NCBI GenBank assembly: GCA_902558395.1
Contig: CACEDS010000003.1
Coordinates: forward strand, 124,001-188,000
Length of the DNA: 64,000 nt
DNA from: an uncultured SAR86 cluster bacterium
Lineage (GTDB): Bacteria > Pseudomonadota > Gammaproteobacteria > Magnimaribacterales > D2472
Direction of reading: 5' to 3'
The notes under the pieces were generated by a model. The model was not told the DNA's origin, did no database searches, and worked only from the letters and a program-made list of their open reading frames with translations. Each line of letters begins with the position of its first letter. Within the stretch, counting starts at the first letter, position 1. Below, in pieces: positions 34,551 through 43,220 of this stretch. A program made the position numbers and the translations under genes.

Positions 34551-34946
34551 ATGAAGAAATTATTAATTTTTATTGCACTAATCAATATATCTGATATTTC
34601 GGCAAGCAAAGAGATTGTTTTCAATAAAGGTGATCAATGGGTTCTAGAGGCTAGAAGCAATAGACTATCATCTGACAGCAAAGTTTTATATCACATGCCA
34701 AGCGATGCATACCATACTTACTACGCAAGAGAGTTTGGAGATTGGGATACTTTTTCCATAGTTGACTCTAGAGATATTGAAAGATTGAGTAAGGGTGATG
34801 TTATTCAAATTATTAAATCTGAATATAACGAAAAGGTCTACAAAGTTAAACTTCTTTCTGGATTTAATAAAAATAGAAATTTTTACGTAATTGCAGAAGA
34901 CCTTTTAAATTATTACAAGCCATCACAGGAGCAAATAAATGAATAA
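34551..34946 (+). CDS. Secreted protein of unknown function
   Basis: The 131-residue product has a signal peptide (MKKLLIFIALINISDISASK). A small beta-rich-looking domain follows (KVLYHMPSDAYHTYYAREFGDWDTFSI in two parts). I chose ATG 34551 because the upstream ATG at 34530 only adds residues before the lysines of the signal peptide. The gene overlaps the next, glycine-zipper lipoprotein by 8 bases, suggesting a pair in the envelope. No family recognised. Confidence 0.65.
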   Translation: MKKLLIFIALINISDISASKEIVFNKGDQWVLEARSNRLSSDSKVLYHMPSDAYHTYYAREFGDWDTFSIVDSRDIERLSKGDVIQIIKSEYNEKVYKVKLLSGFNKNRNFYVIAEDLLNYYKPSQEQINE

Positions 34947-35397
34947 AAATCTAGTTGTATGTTTTTTACTATTAAGTGCAGTAAGCTGTGTTAATTACTC
35001 TTATACTCCAGACGTTGTATCACGTTCAGATGCACAAAAACAACAATATGTTGTTCTTGGAACTATAAAAGATATAACAACTGTTACGATTGAGGGCGAT
35101 AGAGAGGCTGGGGCTGCAGCTGGAGCTCTTATCGGAGGTGTCGCAGGAAAAAATGTTACTGAATCTGAAACTGAATCTGATATTGCATCTTTAGTTGGAG
35201 GGCTTGTTGGCTCGGCAGTTGGATCTAAGGTAGGCTCAAATCTTACAAAAAAAGATGGAATTGAATTACTAATTGAAACAGATGCAGGAAAGCTGATCTC
35301 CATCATCCAGGAAATAAGTTCATACAATTACACAAAAAATCAAAGAGTAAGAATTATCAAGAGGAATGGTAAATCAAGGGTAGTTCCTTTTGAATAA
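34939..35397 (+). CDS. Glycine-zipper 2TM-domain lipoprotein
   Basis: The 152-residue protein has a lipoprotein signal with the lipidated cysteine in LSAVSC. The glycine-zipper regions are GAAAGALIGGVAGK and GGLVGSAVGSKVGS, as in SlyB and Rickettsia 17-kDa antigen proteins of the outer membrane. A C-terminal beta domain (YTKNQRVRIIKRNG) ends the protein. Such proteins stabilise or assemble in the outer membrane. recX starts directly after the stop. Confidence 0.82.
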   Translation: MNKNLVVCFLLLSAVSCVNYSYTPDVVSRSDAQKQQYVVLGTIKDITTVTIEGDREAGAAAGALIGGVAGKNVTESETESDIASLVGGLVGSAVGSKVGSNLTKKDGIELLIETDAGKLISIIQEISSYNYTKNQRVRIIKRNGKSRVVPFE

Positions 35398-35838
35398 ATG
35401 AATGATGATGCTTACAAAGCTATTTATAATAAAGCATTAGACATAATATCCAGAAGAGAGCATTCACAAAAAGAGTTATCGGATAAGCTGGTAAAAAAAT
35501 ATGATGCCACAGAGCTAGTTAACTCAGTAATACACAACCTTATTGAAAAGAACCTGTTAAATGATTTCCGATTTTCTCAGGCATATGTTGCTGTAAGAAA
35601 AAGAAAAGGTTTTGGTCCAAAAAAAATTGGATATGAATTAGTCTCCAGAGGTGTAAATGAAAACACAGCATCTGAAGTTATTGATACTGAAGGTGGCTGG
35701 AATGAAGCTGCTTTAAAAGCTTTTAATAAAAAGTTTAAAGCGGGTATAGGTGAAGATTTTAAGGAACAAAACAAGCAAAAAGTTTTTTTGCAAAATAGAG
35801 GCTTTAGTTTTCAAGAAATTGACTCAGTTTTTAACTAG
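35398..35838 (+). CDS. recX: Regulatory protein RecX
   Basis: The 146-residue helical protein has the RecX pattern of three-helix repeats, with SRREHSQKELSDKLVKKY and LIEKNLLNDFRFSQAYV. RecX inhibits RecA filament growth. Normally it follows recA; here recA is not adjacent and the gene sits before dnaX. The ATG begins at the base after the preceding stop. Confidence 0.88.
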   Translation: MNDDAYKAIYNKALDIISRREHSQKELSDKLVKKYDATELVNSVIHNLIEKNLLNDFRFSQAYVAVRKRKGFGPKKIGYELVSRGVNENTASEVIDTEGGWNEAALKAFNKKFKAGIGEDFKEQNKQKVFLQNRGFSFQEIDSVFN

Positions 35839-35859
35839 CTCATGTTATGATTTATCGCT

Positions 35860-37452
35860 ATGTCATACGAGGTTTTAGCTAGAAAATATAGACCATCAAG
35901 CTTTGAAGAGGTTGTTGGCCAAGATCACGTAATTCAAGCTTTATCTAATAGCATTCATCAAGATAGAATTCACCAGGCTTTCATTTTTTCAGGCACTAGA
36001 GGTGTTGGAAAGACAACTCTTGGAAGAATTCTTGCTAAATGTCTTAACTGCACTTCATCAGATAAACCAGTTGCTGTCCCATGCAACGAATGTGTTAATT
36101 GTAAAGAAATTAAATTAGGAAGGTCATTAGATTTTTATGAACAGGACGCAGCGTCTCAAAGAGGCATAGACGCAATGAAAGAACTACTTCAGACAGTTCC
36201 TCAGTCTCCAGCGAATGGAAGATATAAAGTATATTTGCTTGATGAGGCACATATGCTGACTACAGAAAGTTTTAATGCATTATTGAAAAACCTTGAAGAA
36301 CCACCAAAGCATGTAGTTTTTATCTTAGCTACTACAAATCCTGAAAAACTTCCAAAAACAGTTCAATCTAGATGTCTACAGCTGAACTTAAAAACAGTTG
36401 GTGGAACGGTTTTATCAAAGCATTTACAAAAAATCTTAAAATCAGAGAATATTAGTTATGATGAGGAGAGTGTAGATTTAATATCAGAGGCTGCCTCAGG
36501 ATCAGTAAGAGATGCATTAACATTATTAGATCAAGCAATAGCTCATGGTAGCGGTGTCCTTAAATCAAATAATGTTAAGGAATTACTAGGAACAATTGAT
36601 AGTTCATTTTTAGTAGCTATGGTTAATGCCATTATTGATGGAGATGGTGTGGGTGCATATGAAGCATTATCAAAAATAGAAGAGCTATCTCCAGAGTATG
36701 ATGTAATATTAAAAAGTTTAATTTCAATTTTACATAAAGCCTCTGTAGAAAAAGTTTTAAGCAATTCATCAGATCAAGATATTATAAATTTAGCAGCCAA
36801 TATTGATGATGAGTTTTGCCAGCTACTGTATGAAATTGCAATTAACTCATATTCAAAATTTAATGCTCATCCTAGCCCTAAAGAGGCTTTAGAGGTTTGT
36901 ATTTTAAGAATGTTAGCATTTAATCCTATCCACAAAATTGATCAAAAGAATACCTCAAACGATACTGAAAAAAAAAATTTAAAAACGCCTAATATAAATA
37001 CTACCAAGAACATAAAGAAAGATTTAGAAAGTAAAAAAACTGAAACTGTTAGTTCAAAAGACAAATTTAATTTAAAAAATAATAGTGATTGGCTAGAGCT
37101 ATTTGAATTAATGTCTTTAAGTCCTTTCGCTAGAAATTATTTCGGAAATCTTTCGTTTTTATCATTTAAAGAATCTCTACTAACACTTGTGCAAGCTGAA
37201 GAAGAAAATAATATTCCAGAAAATGTTTTTAAAGAATTTCAAACTGTATTAAATGAATATTATGGTTGTGAAATAAAAGTTGAAATAAAACAAGGCGACA
37301 ACAACAATTCTCCATTAAATCATAAAAAGAAAATTGAATTTGATAGACAGTCTAAGGCAGAGAAAGATGTTCTATCAGATCCATCAATTCAGAAGTTTCT
37401 TGATAAGTATGATGGTAATATTAAAGATGGATCAATTAAGCCAGTGAACTAA
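35860..37452 (+). CDS. dnaX: DNA polymerase III subunit tau (gamma/tau)
   Basis: The 530-residue clamp-loader ATPase has Walker A GTRGVGKTT (about residues 45-52), the zinc module CLNC...CNECVNC, Walker B LLDEAHML and the sensor segment ATTNPEKLP. Domain III ends near residue 365. The linker that follows begins with ten A residues (36968-36977, codon 370 onward). An insertion or deletion of one A there gives stop within one to six codons, which would make a gamma-like truncated product. The C-terminal part is a weakly conserved tau region, shorter than E. coli tau (643). Confidence 0.94.
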   Translation: MSYEVLARKYRPSSFEEVVGQDHVIQALSNSIHQDRIHQAFIFSGTRGVGKTTLGRILAKCLNCTSSDKPVAVPCNECVNCKEIKLGRSLDFYEQDAASQRGIDAMKELLQTVPQSPANGRYKVYLLDEAHMLTTESFNALLKNLEEPPKHVVFILATTNPEKLPKTVQSRCLQLNLKTVGGTVLSKHLQKILKSENISYDEESVDLISEAASGSVRDALTLLDQAIAHGSGVLKSNNVKELLGTIDSSFLVAMVNAIIDGDGVGAYEALSKIEELSPEYDVILKSLISILHKASVEKVLSNSSDQDIINLAANIDDEFCQLLYEIAINSYSKFNAHPSPKEALEVCILRMLAFNPIHKIDQKNTSNDTEKKNLKTPNINTTKNIKKDLESKKTETVSSKDKFNLKNNSDWLELFELMSLSPFARNYFGNLSFLSFKESLLTLVQAEEENNIPENVFKEFQTVLNEYYGCEIKVEIKQGDNNNSPLNHKKKIEFDRQSKAEKDVLSDPSIQKFLDKYDGNIKDGSIKPVN

Positions 37453-37453
37453 C

Positions 37454-38050
37454 ATGCATCAAGATCTTCTGAATGATTTAATTAATTCTTTAACGATACT
37501 TCCAGGTGTGGGAAAAAAATCTGCTCAAAGAATGGCGCTTTATTTATTAGATAAAAACAAAGACGGCGCTGGAATTCTAGCTAAAAATCTAGAGAAGGCA
37601 ATTGATGAGATTGGGAGGTGCTCAAGATGCAGAATGCTAACATCCAATGATCTTTGTAAGATATGTTCAGATACTGGTAGAGATATGAATAGTATTTGCG
37701 TAGTTGAAAATCCATCTGATGTCTTAGCAATAGAATCAACTGGGGGGTTTAAGGGAAGGTATTTTGTTTTACTAGGTAGATTGTCACCAATTGAAGGAAT
37801 TAGTCCTGAAGACTTGGGTATTAATGATTTTTTAAAACTGATTAAGATTGAAAATATAAAAGAGGTTATATTAGCAACCAGCTCAACTGTTGAAGGTGAT
37901 GCCACAGCAATATATATTAAAGATCATATCAAGGATATTAAAGTATCAAGAATATCTTATGGAATTCCAATTGGAGGTGAATTGGAATATGTTGATGGAA
38001 ATACAATAGCAAGAGCTATTCAAGGGAGAACTGAAATAAATGTCGATTAA
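37454..38050 (+). CDS. recR: Recombination protein RecR
   Basis: The 198-residue protein of the RecFOR system loads RecA at gaps. The helix-hairpin-helix is [17 protein letters not shown]. The zinc finger has C56, C59, C68 and C71. The TOPRIM domain contains [12 protein letters not shown]. It follows dnaX by one base; the ybaB/ebfC gene usually between dnaX and recR is missing. It overlaps dcd by 11 bases. Confidence 0.95.
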   Translation: MHQDLLNDLINSLTILPGVGKKSAQRMALYLLDKNKDGAGILAKNLEKAIDEIGRCSRCRMLTSNDLCKICSDTGRDMNSICVVENPSDVLAIESTGGFKGRYFVLLGRLSPIEGISPEDLGINDFLKLIKIENIKEVILATSSTVEGDATAIYIKDHIKDIKVSRISYGIPIGGELEYVDGNTIARAIQGRTEINVD

Positions 38051-38609
38051 ATCAGATAAATGGATAACAGAAATGTCCAAGACTCAATCAATGATTGAAC
38101 CTTTTTCAGAGAACCAGGTAAGACTCGATAAAGATGGCGAAAAGTTGATTTCGTATGGCGTTTCTAGTTATGGCTATGATGTTAGATGCTCAAATGAATT
38201 TAAAGTCTTTACCAACATTCATTCAGCGATCGTTGACCCTAAATCTTTTGATGAAAAAAGCTTTGTCGATATTGAATCAGACATTTGTGTTATACCACCT
38301 AATTCTTTTGCATTAGCAAGAACAGTTGAGTATTTTAAGATTCCAAGGAATGTTTTAACTGTTTGTCTTGGAAAATCAACTTATGCTAGATGTGGAATCA
38401 TTGTTAATGTTACCCCTTTGGAACCAGAATGGGAGGGGCATGTCACCCTTGAGTTCTCTAATACAACAAATTTACCTGCAAAGATTTATGCTGGAGAGGG
38501 CGTAGCTCAAATGCTGTTCTTTGAATCTGATGAAGAGTGCAGCGTAAGTTATAAAGATAGAGGTGGGAAATATCAGGGTCAAACGGGAGTTACATTACCC
38601 AAAACTTAA
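38040..38609 (+). CDS. dcd: dCTP deaminase
   Basis: The 189-residue enzyme deaminates dCTP to dUTP, feeding thymidylate synthesis. Conserved blocks include [12 protein letters not shown], the [15 protein letters not shown] region, [10 protein letters not shown] and the catalytic-site [16 protein letters not shown]. It overlaps recR at its start and converges with the DUF3108 gene, overlapping by 15 bases. Confidence 0.95.
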   Translation: MSIKSDKWITEMSKTQSMIEPFSENQVRLDKDGEKLISYGVSSYGYDVRCSNEFKVFTNIHSAIVDPKSFDEKSFVDIESDICVIPPNSFALARTVEYFKIPRNVLTVCLGKSTYARCGIIVNVTPLEPEWEGHVTLEFSNTTNLPAKIYAGEGVAQMLFFESDEECSVSYKDRGGKYQGQTGVTLPKT

Positions 38610-39281
38610 TAATTCTTTTAATTCAAGTTTTTGATACTCTTTCGGACTTTCATCAATGACTCTATAAAACATATAAGCAAGTTCTGGAATTAGATAGTAT
38701 GTTGTGATTCTGTCATCCGATTCTCTATATCTTTTGAGGATAACACAGTCATAATCTTTTCCTTGAAGTGTGCAAATCTCCTCACCATCTAATTCATATA
38801 AGTTTTCTTGGATTTCACCCGTTTCCATCTCAATTAAATTTACGTAAAACTTTTTCATCCCATTAATCAAATTTAGTCTGATTTGGATTTGGGCATTCAG
38901 TGGATCTGTTAAAAAAGAAGTCTTATCAAGAGGGGCTACCCATGAGTCTCTTCCAGAAGAATTTATTTTTAAATTCTCATAGTCATAAAAGATTTTTTGA
39001 TCTCTATCAACCGACTTAGGCCTTATTTTGACATCATAATTTTTAGATATTATTTTGGAATCTTTTATTTCAAAGATTGATTCAAAATTCATTGAAACAA
39101 TCAATAGCGTGTTTGCATTAAATTTCAAAATAAAATCATCATTACTTAATTTTTTTAGCTCTCTAATTCCAATAATAGAAAAGTCATCTCTTTCAAATTC
39201 ATATTTGGCTTTATATTCTGGTATGGCTGAAGAGCTCAGATTTATAGTAAATATTATTAATAATAGCTTTTTAAATATCAT
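38595..39281 (-). CDS. DUF3108 periplasmic protein
   Basis: The 228-residue secreted protein (signal peptide about residues 1-19) has the DUF3108 pattern. It begins with a [12 protein letters not shown] strand and includes [31 protein letters not shown] and a [16 protein letters not shown] strand near the C-terminus. In gammaproteobacteria such proteins lie downstream of purN, as here. Function is unknown; it may be a beta-rich lipoprotein-related envelope factor. Confidence 0.85.
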   Translation of the reverse strand: MIFKKLLLIIFTINLSSSAIPEYKAKYEFERDDFSIIGIRELKKLSNDDFILKFNANTLLIVSMNFESIFEIKDSKIISKNYDVKIRPKSVDRDQKIFYDYENLKINSSGRDSWVAPLDKTSFLTDPLNAQIQIRLNLINGMKKFYVNLIEMETGEIQENLYELDGEEICTLQGKDYDCVILKRYRESDDRITTYYLIPELAYMFYRVIDESPKEYQKLELKELLSFG

Positions 39282-39918
39282 ATTTTTTATATATGTGCGT
39301 ACCTTTTATAGATAGATTTTTAAATATAACTTCATTTGAATAAATATTAATTTGATTATCGCAGATGTATTTAATAATTTCAGGATAAAGTTCATGTTCA
39401 AGTGTATGAATTCTCTCTATTAAATTATCAATATCATCATCTTCTGATGTCATAACTTCTCCTTGGGCAATTATCGGACCACCATCAAGCTCAGATGAAA
39501 CGTAGTGAATTGTTATGCCATGAGTCATATCTTTATTATCTATAACTTGTTGATGAGTATTCAGACCTGGATATTTTGGTAGCAGAGACGGATGAATATT
39601 TATTATTTTTCCATAGAAATTTTTTGTAATTTTTTCTGTAAGTATTCTCATGAAGCCAGCTAAAACTATTAAATCAGCATTTTGATCTTTTAAAACTTTA
39701 TAAAGATCATTATCAAATAAATCCCTTGATTGATATTCTTTATGATCGATAACAAGAGTTTTAATACCAGCAGACTTTGCTCTTTCTAGGCCATAGGCTT
39801 CAGGATTATTTGAAATTACACATCCAATTTCTGCATGAATATATTTTGATTTGCACTTATCTATGATGGCCTGAAGATTAGAGCCACTTCCAGAAATTAA
39901 GACAACAATTTTTTTCAT
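39271..39918 (-). CDS. purN: Phosphoribosylglycinamide formyltransferase
   Basis: The 215-residue enzyme transfers a formyl group from 10-formyl-THF to GAR in purine synthesis. The phosphate loop is LISGSGSNLQAI. The catalytic Asn/His/Asp set is in INIHPSLLPKYPGLNTHQ and HYVSSELDGGPII. It overlaps the DUF3108 gene by 11 bases and follows purM by three, in the usual purM-purN order. Confidence 0.95.
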   Translation of the reverse strand: MKKIVVLISGSGSNLQAIIDKCKSKYIHAEIGCVISNNPEAYGLERAKSAGIKTLVIDHKEYQSRDLFDNDLYKVLKDQNADLIVLAGFMRILTEKITKNFYGKIINIHPSLLPKYPGLNTHQQVIDNKDMTHGITIHYVSSELDGGPIIAQGEVMTSEDDDIDNLIERIHTLEHELYPEIIKYICDNQINIYSNEVIFKNLSIKGTHIYKKYDI

Positions 39919-39921
39919 AGA

Positions 39922-40950
39922 TTATGAATAAATTACCGATTCACTATCTTTTTTTATTACTTTACCAATCTCAAAACATTCAAAAGAATTGTTTTTAATC
40001 TCTGTTTTTACATTTTCTAAAATATCTTCAGCAACAATAAGTACCATTCCTATGCCGCAATTAAAAATTCTTAACATATCATCTTGCGTAATACTCCCAT
40101 TATCCTGAAGCCATCTAAAAACTTCAGGCAATTGCCAAGAATCTAAATATATTTCGACTGCTAAATGTTTTGGTAATGATCTAGGTATATTTTCTGTTAA
40201 CCCTCCACCTGTAATATGCGCCATCCCATTTATTTTAAATTGATTAATTAGCTGCATAATTAAATTAGGATATAAGTGAGTTGGTTTTAAAGCTAACTCT
40301 TTTATTTTATTTAGATCATTTTCTTTAATGGACGATTCTTTAATTATTTTTCTGATAAGAGAAAATCCATTTGAATGAGGTCCGCTTGATTCAATACCAA
40401 TTAGAACATTGCCTTCTTCTATACTATCACCGGTGATAATATTACCTTTTTCAACACACCCTACTGAAAATCCAGCTAAATCAAAGTTTTTACCAACGTA
40501 GTGACCTGGCATTTCAGCAGTTTCGCCTCCAAGTAGAGCGCAATCAGAATTCTTGCAAGCATCTGCAATACTTTTAATAATTCTTGATGCTTCATTTACT
40601 TCAAGTTTTGATGAAGCAAAGTAGTCTAAGAAAAAAAGAGGCTTAGCTCCACAAACAATAAGATCATTTACACACATTGCTACAAGGTCTTGTCCAATAC
40701 CATCAACTTGATTAAATTCTTGGGCTAGAGCAACCTTTGTACCAACTCCATCTGTGCAAGCAACCAATACAGGCTCATTATAACTTTTGCTAAGCTCATA
40801 CATACCTGCAAAGCCACCGATATTACCTAAGACATTTTTGTTGTGAGAGGACGCTACATCTTTTTTAATTTTGTCTACTAAATCATTTCCGGCATCAATA
40901 TCAACACCAGCTGATTTATATGGATCATTTTCTATAATTTCTTTTGTCAT
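39922..40950 (-). CDS. purM: Phosphoribosylformylglycinamidine cyclo-ligase
   Basis: The 342-residue AIR synthetase has YKSAGVDIDAGNDLVDKI, the GVGTKVALA loop, LGGETAEMPGHY and the ITGGGLTENIPRSLP segment. It acts directly before PurN-type steps in IMP synthesis. It is divergent from the DUF2066 gene; the starts are 23 bases apart, so promoters must overlap coding sequence. Confidence 0.95.
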   Translation of the reverse strand: MTKEIIENDPYKSAGVDIDAGNDLVDKIKKDVASSHNKNVLGNIGGFAGMYELSKSYNEPVLVACTDGVGTKVALAQEFNQVDGIGQDLVAMCVNDLIVCGAKPLFFLDYFASSKLEVNEASRIIKSIADACKNSDCALLGGETAEMPGHYVGKNFDLAGFSVGCVEKGNIITGDSIEEGNVLIGIESSGPHSNGFSLIRKIIKESSIKENDLNKIKELALKPTHLYPNLIMQLINQFKINGMAHITGGGLTENIPRSLPKHLAVEIYLDSWQLPEVFRWLQDNGSITQDDMLRIFNCGIGMVLIVAEDILENVKTEIKNNSFECFEIGKVIKKDSESVIYS

Positions 40951-40973
40951 TTAGAATACTCAATGTGAGTCAA

Positions 40974-41993
40974 ATGTATAACAACTTTATTAAACATTTT
41001 TTAGTAATACTTATTATCTTTTCTAATCACTCCTTTGGGAAGGAATTTGAAGAACTTTTTACTATTTATGTACCTATTGAAAATTCTAGCAAGATAGAGA
41101 CTTCAATAAATAAATCTTTCAATAACTTAGTTTTTAGAATTAGTGGTTCTAAATCACCATCAAACATTTGGAAAATAATAAACTCTGGTTCATCTAGAAA
41201 AGATTTTATTCAAAGTTACTCGATTAAGAATATTAATATGAGTAGCTATTTGGAAGTTAATTTTAATCAAGAATTAGTCATAAATAAGTTTAAAGAGCTA
41301 TCAATTCCCATAGTGGGTTACTCACGACCTGTAATATTTTTTTTAATTAATGTAGAGTCTGGCTCTGATGAGCCTTACTATGTTTCGCAAGAGTCAAACA
41401 ATGAGATAGACGCTCTAATCAAAGAAACTTTAGCCCAACTATCAAATGAAAGAGGTTTATTCCTAGAATTACCTGTTTTAGATCTAGATGATCAAAGATA
41501 TATATCTAACACTGATATCTTGACATCACCAAAAGAGCATCTAATTTCAAAATATGATTTTGATGAATTTGTTGATTTGAAATTAACAAATTTGGGTTTA
41601 AATCAGTGGTTTTTCTCTGGTGATATAAAAGAAGATATTCTTGCAGAGAATTATCTAGAAGATATCAAAAAGGCTTTAACTGATCATGTTGAATCTAAGA
41701 TTCAATTAATTTATAAAAATTTGATTGTTGATACTTCTAAAACTCTATTGCTTGATGTGACCATAGAAGGTATAAATTCTTATGAGGAGTATGAGATTTC
41801 AAAAGATAAGTTATCTAAAATTATTGCTATCTCAAATTTAGAAATACTTAATTTAAATAATAATACTATTTCATACCAAATTAGTCTTATGGGTAACTTT
41901 GATACCTTTAAAAATACTATTGAAAATAATACTTTTTTTGAAATTATGGCTGAAAATTCTAACCAAAGTTTAGATTTAAGGTTTGTAAAATGA
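40974..41993 (+). CDS. DUF2066 secreted protein
   Basis: The start at ATG 40974 gives a signal peptide, MYNNFIKHFLVILIIFSNHS. The upstream ATG 40944 would overlap purM. The 339-residue product shows the DUF2066 layout: an N-terminal domain with FRISGSK and LEVNFNQELV, and a long C-terminal part. DUF2066 genes commonly lie beside purM in gammaproteobacteria. The molecular role is unknown. It overlaps the next gene by 4 bases. Confidence 0.8.
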   Translation: MYNNFIKHFLVILIIFSNHSFGKEFEELFTIYVPIENSSKIETSINKSFNNLVFRISGSKSPSNIWKIINSGSSRKDFIQSYSIKNINMSSYLEVNFNQELVINKFKELSIPIVGYSRPVIFFLINVESGSDEPYYVSQESNNEIDALIKETLAQLSNERGLFLELPVLDLDDQRYISNTDILTSPKEHLISKYDFDEFVDLKLTNLGLNQWFFSGDIKEDILAENYLEDIKKALTDHVESKIQLIYKNLIVDTSKTLLLDVTIEGINSYEEYEISKDKLSKIIAISNLEILNLNNNTISYQISLMGNFDTFKNTIENNTFFEIMAENSNQSLDLRFVK

Positions 41994-42541
41994 GCAAGTA
42001 TTTTATTTTTATTCCAAATTTATTATCCATAATAAGAATTGGTCTTGTTTATCCTATTTTAAATAATATTTTTATTGGTAATTTTATAATCAGTCTGGGT
42101 TATTTTTTGATTGCATCTTTAACAGATGCGCTTGATGGTTTTCTTGCAAGAAAGATGAGGTGGCAAACTTATCTTGGAACTATCTTAGACCCAATAGCAG
42201 ATAAGCTGCTTTTATCGGGTACTATTTTTATCTTATGGCTTAATTCATACATACCTCTCTATATATTTATTATTTTTATTGGAAGAGATGTTGCTATTTT
42301 ATTAGGGGCTGCAGTTCATATGACACTCATGGAGTCTGAAACCCCATTGCCGAATATTCTTGGAAAAATTACTACAGGCCTTCAAATCGCCTATATTGTA
42401 GTTATATTATTTTTTCAAATTTTTGAAATTAATCTTTCGTTAATAGTGCTCGATATATTTATTATCATAGTCACCTTATTAAGCTTAATCGTATATTCTA
42501 GAAACTGGTTGCTAGATATTAATAAGTATCATAATGAATAA
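41990..42541 (+). CDS. CDP-alcohol phosphatidyltransferase, PgsA-like
   Basis: The 183-residue membrane enzyme has the family signature D-G-x2-A-R-x8-G-x3-D-x3-D, seen as DALDGFLARKMRWQTYLGTI followed by LDPIADK. About five or six helices are predicted. The length and signature fit phosphatidylglycerophosphate synthase (CDP-diacylglycerol + glycerol-3-phosphate) or a paralogue of it. A second pgsA may exist outside the window. It overlaps both neighbours by several bases. Confidence 0.85.
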   Translation: MSKYFIFIPNLLSIIRIGLVYPILNNIFIGNFIISLGYFLIASLTDALDGFLARKMRWQTYLGTILDPIADKLLLSGTIFILWLNSYIPLYIFIIFIGRDVAILLGAAVHMTLMESETPLPNILGKITTGLQIAYIVVILFFQIFEINLSLIVLDIFIIIVTLLSLIVYSRNWLLDINKYHNE

Positions 42542-43220
42542 ACCCAAACAACTTACTTTTCCATGGAACAATGTAAATAAGTCTTCATTAGAGGGCTTCT
42601 TTACTAGCCGAGAAAACTCTCATCTGCTTTCTCTTCTAAAAGATAGCGATTTCTTAGATGACTTATTCATATATGGAACTAAAGAATCTGGGAAAACTTT
42701 TCTTCTTCAGGCAATGTGTAATTCTTATAGCTCTGTGAGTAAATTATCTTTATATATTCCTCTTAAAAAGGTAATGAATTATGGCGTTGAGATTTTTGAA
42801 TCCTTAGAAAATATCGATTTAATATGTATTGATGGCATTGAAGAGGTAATTTCCAAAATAGAGTGGGAAAAAGCAATTTTTAATTTAATTAACAAAGCTC
42901 TTATTTCAGAGACTAGATTAATTCTTACTTCTTCAAAAGATCTAAAATCTTTAAATTTTTCATTACCAGACCTTGAATCGAGAATAAGAAAAATTCAAAG
43001 CTATGAGCTATACCCTATTAATGACAAAGATATACTTGATGCGCTTAAATATATTTCGAAATTAACTTCAATAAATTTAGGCGATAAAGAGGCAAGGTAC
43101 CTAGTGACTTACTCTCAAAGAAACATTTCTAATTTAGTTCATATCCTTGAGAGCCTAGATCAGCTCTCAATGGAAATGAAAAGAAAAATTACGATTCCTT
43201 TAATTAAAGAAGTTATTTAA
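42534..43220 (+). CDS. hda: DnaA-related regulatory protein Hda
   Basis: The 228-residue AAA+ protein resembles DnaA domain III. It has the N-terminal clamp-binding motif QLTFPW, Walker A GTKESGKTFLL, Walker B LICIDGIEEV and the SRIRKIQSYEL region. Hda with the sliding clamp promotes hydrolysis of ATP-DnaA after initiation (RIDA). It converges with sppA, overlapping by 8 bases. Confidence 0.9.
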   Translation: MNKPKQLTFPWNNVNKSSLEGFFTSRENSHLLSLLKDSDFLDDLFIYGTKESGKTFLLQAMCNSYSSVSKLSLYIPLKKVMNYGVEIFESLENIDLICIDGIEEVISKIEWEKAIFNLINKALISETRLILTSSKDLKSLNFSLPDLESRIRKIQSYELYPINDKDILDALKYISKLTSINLGDKEARYLVTYSQRNISNLVHILESLDQLSMEMKRKITIPLIKEVI

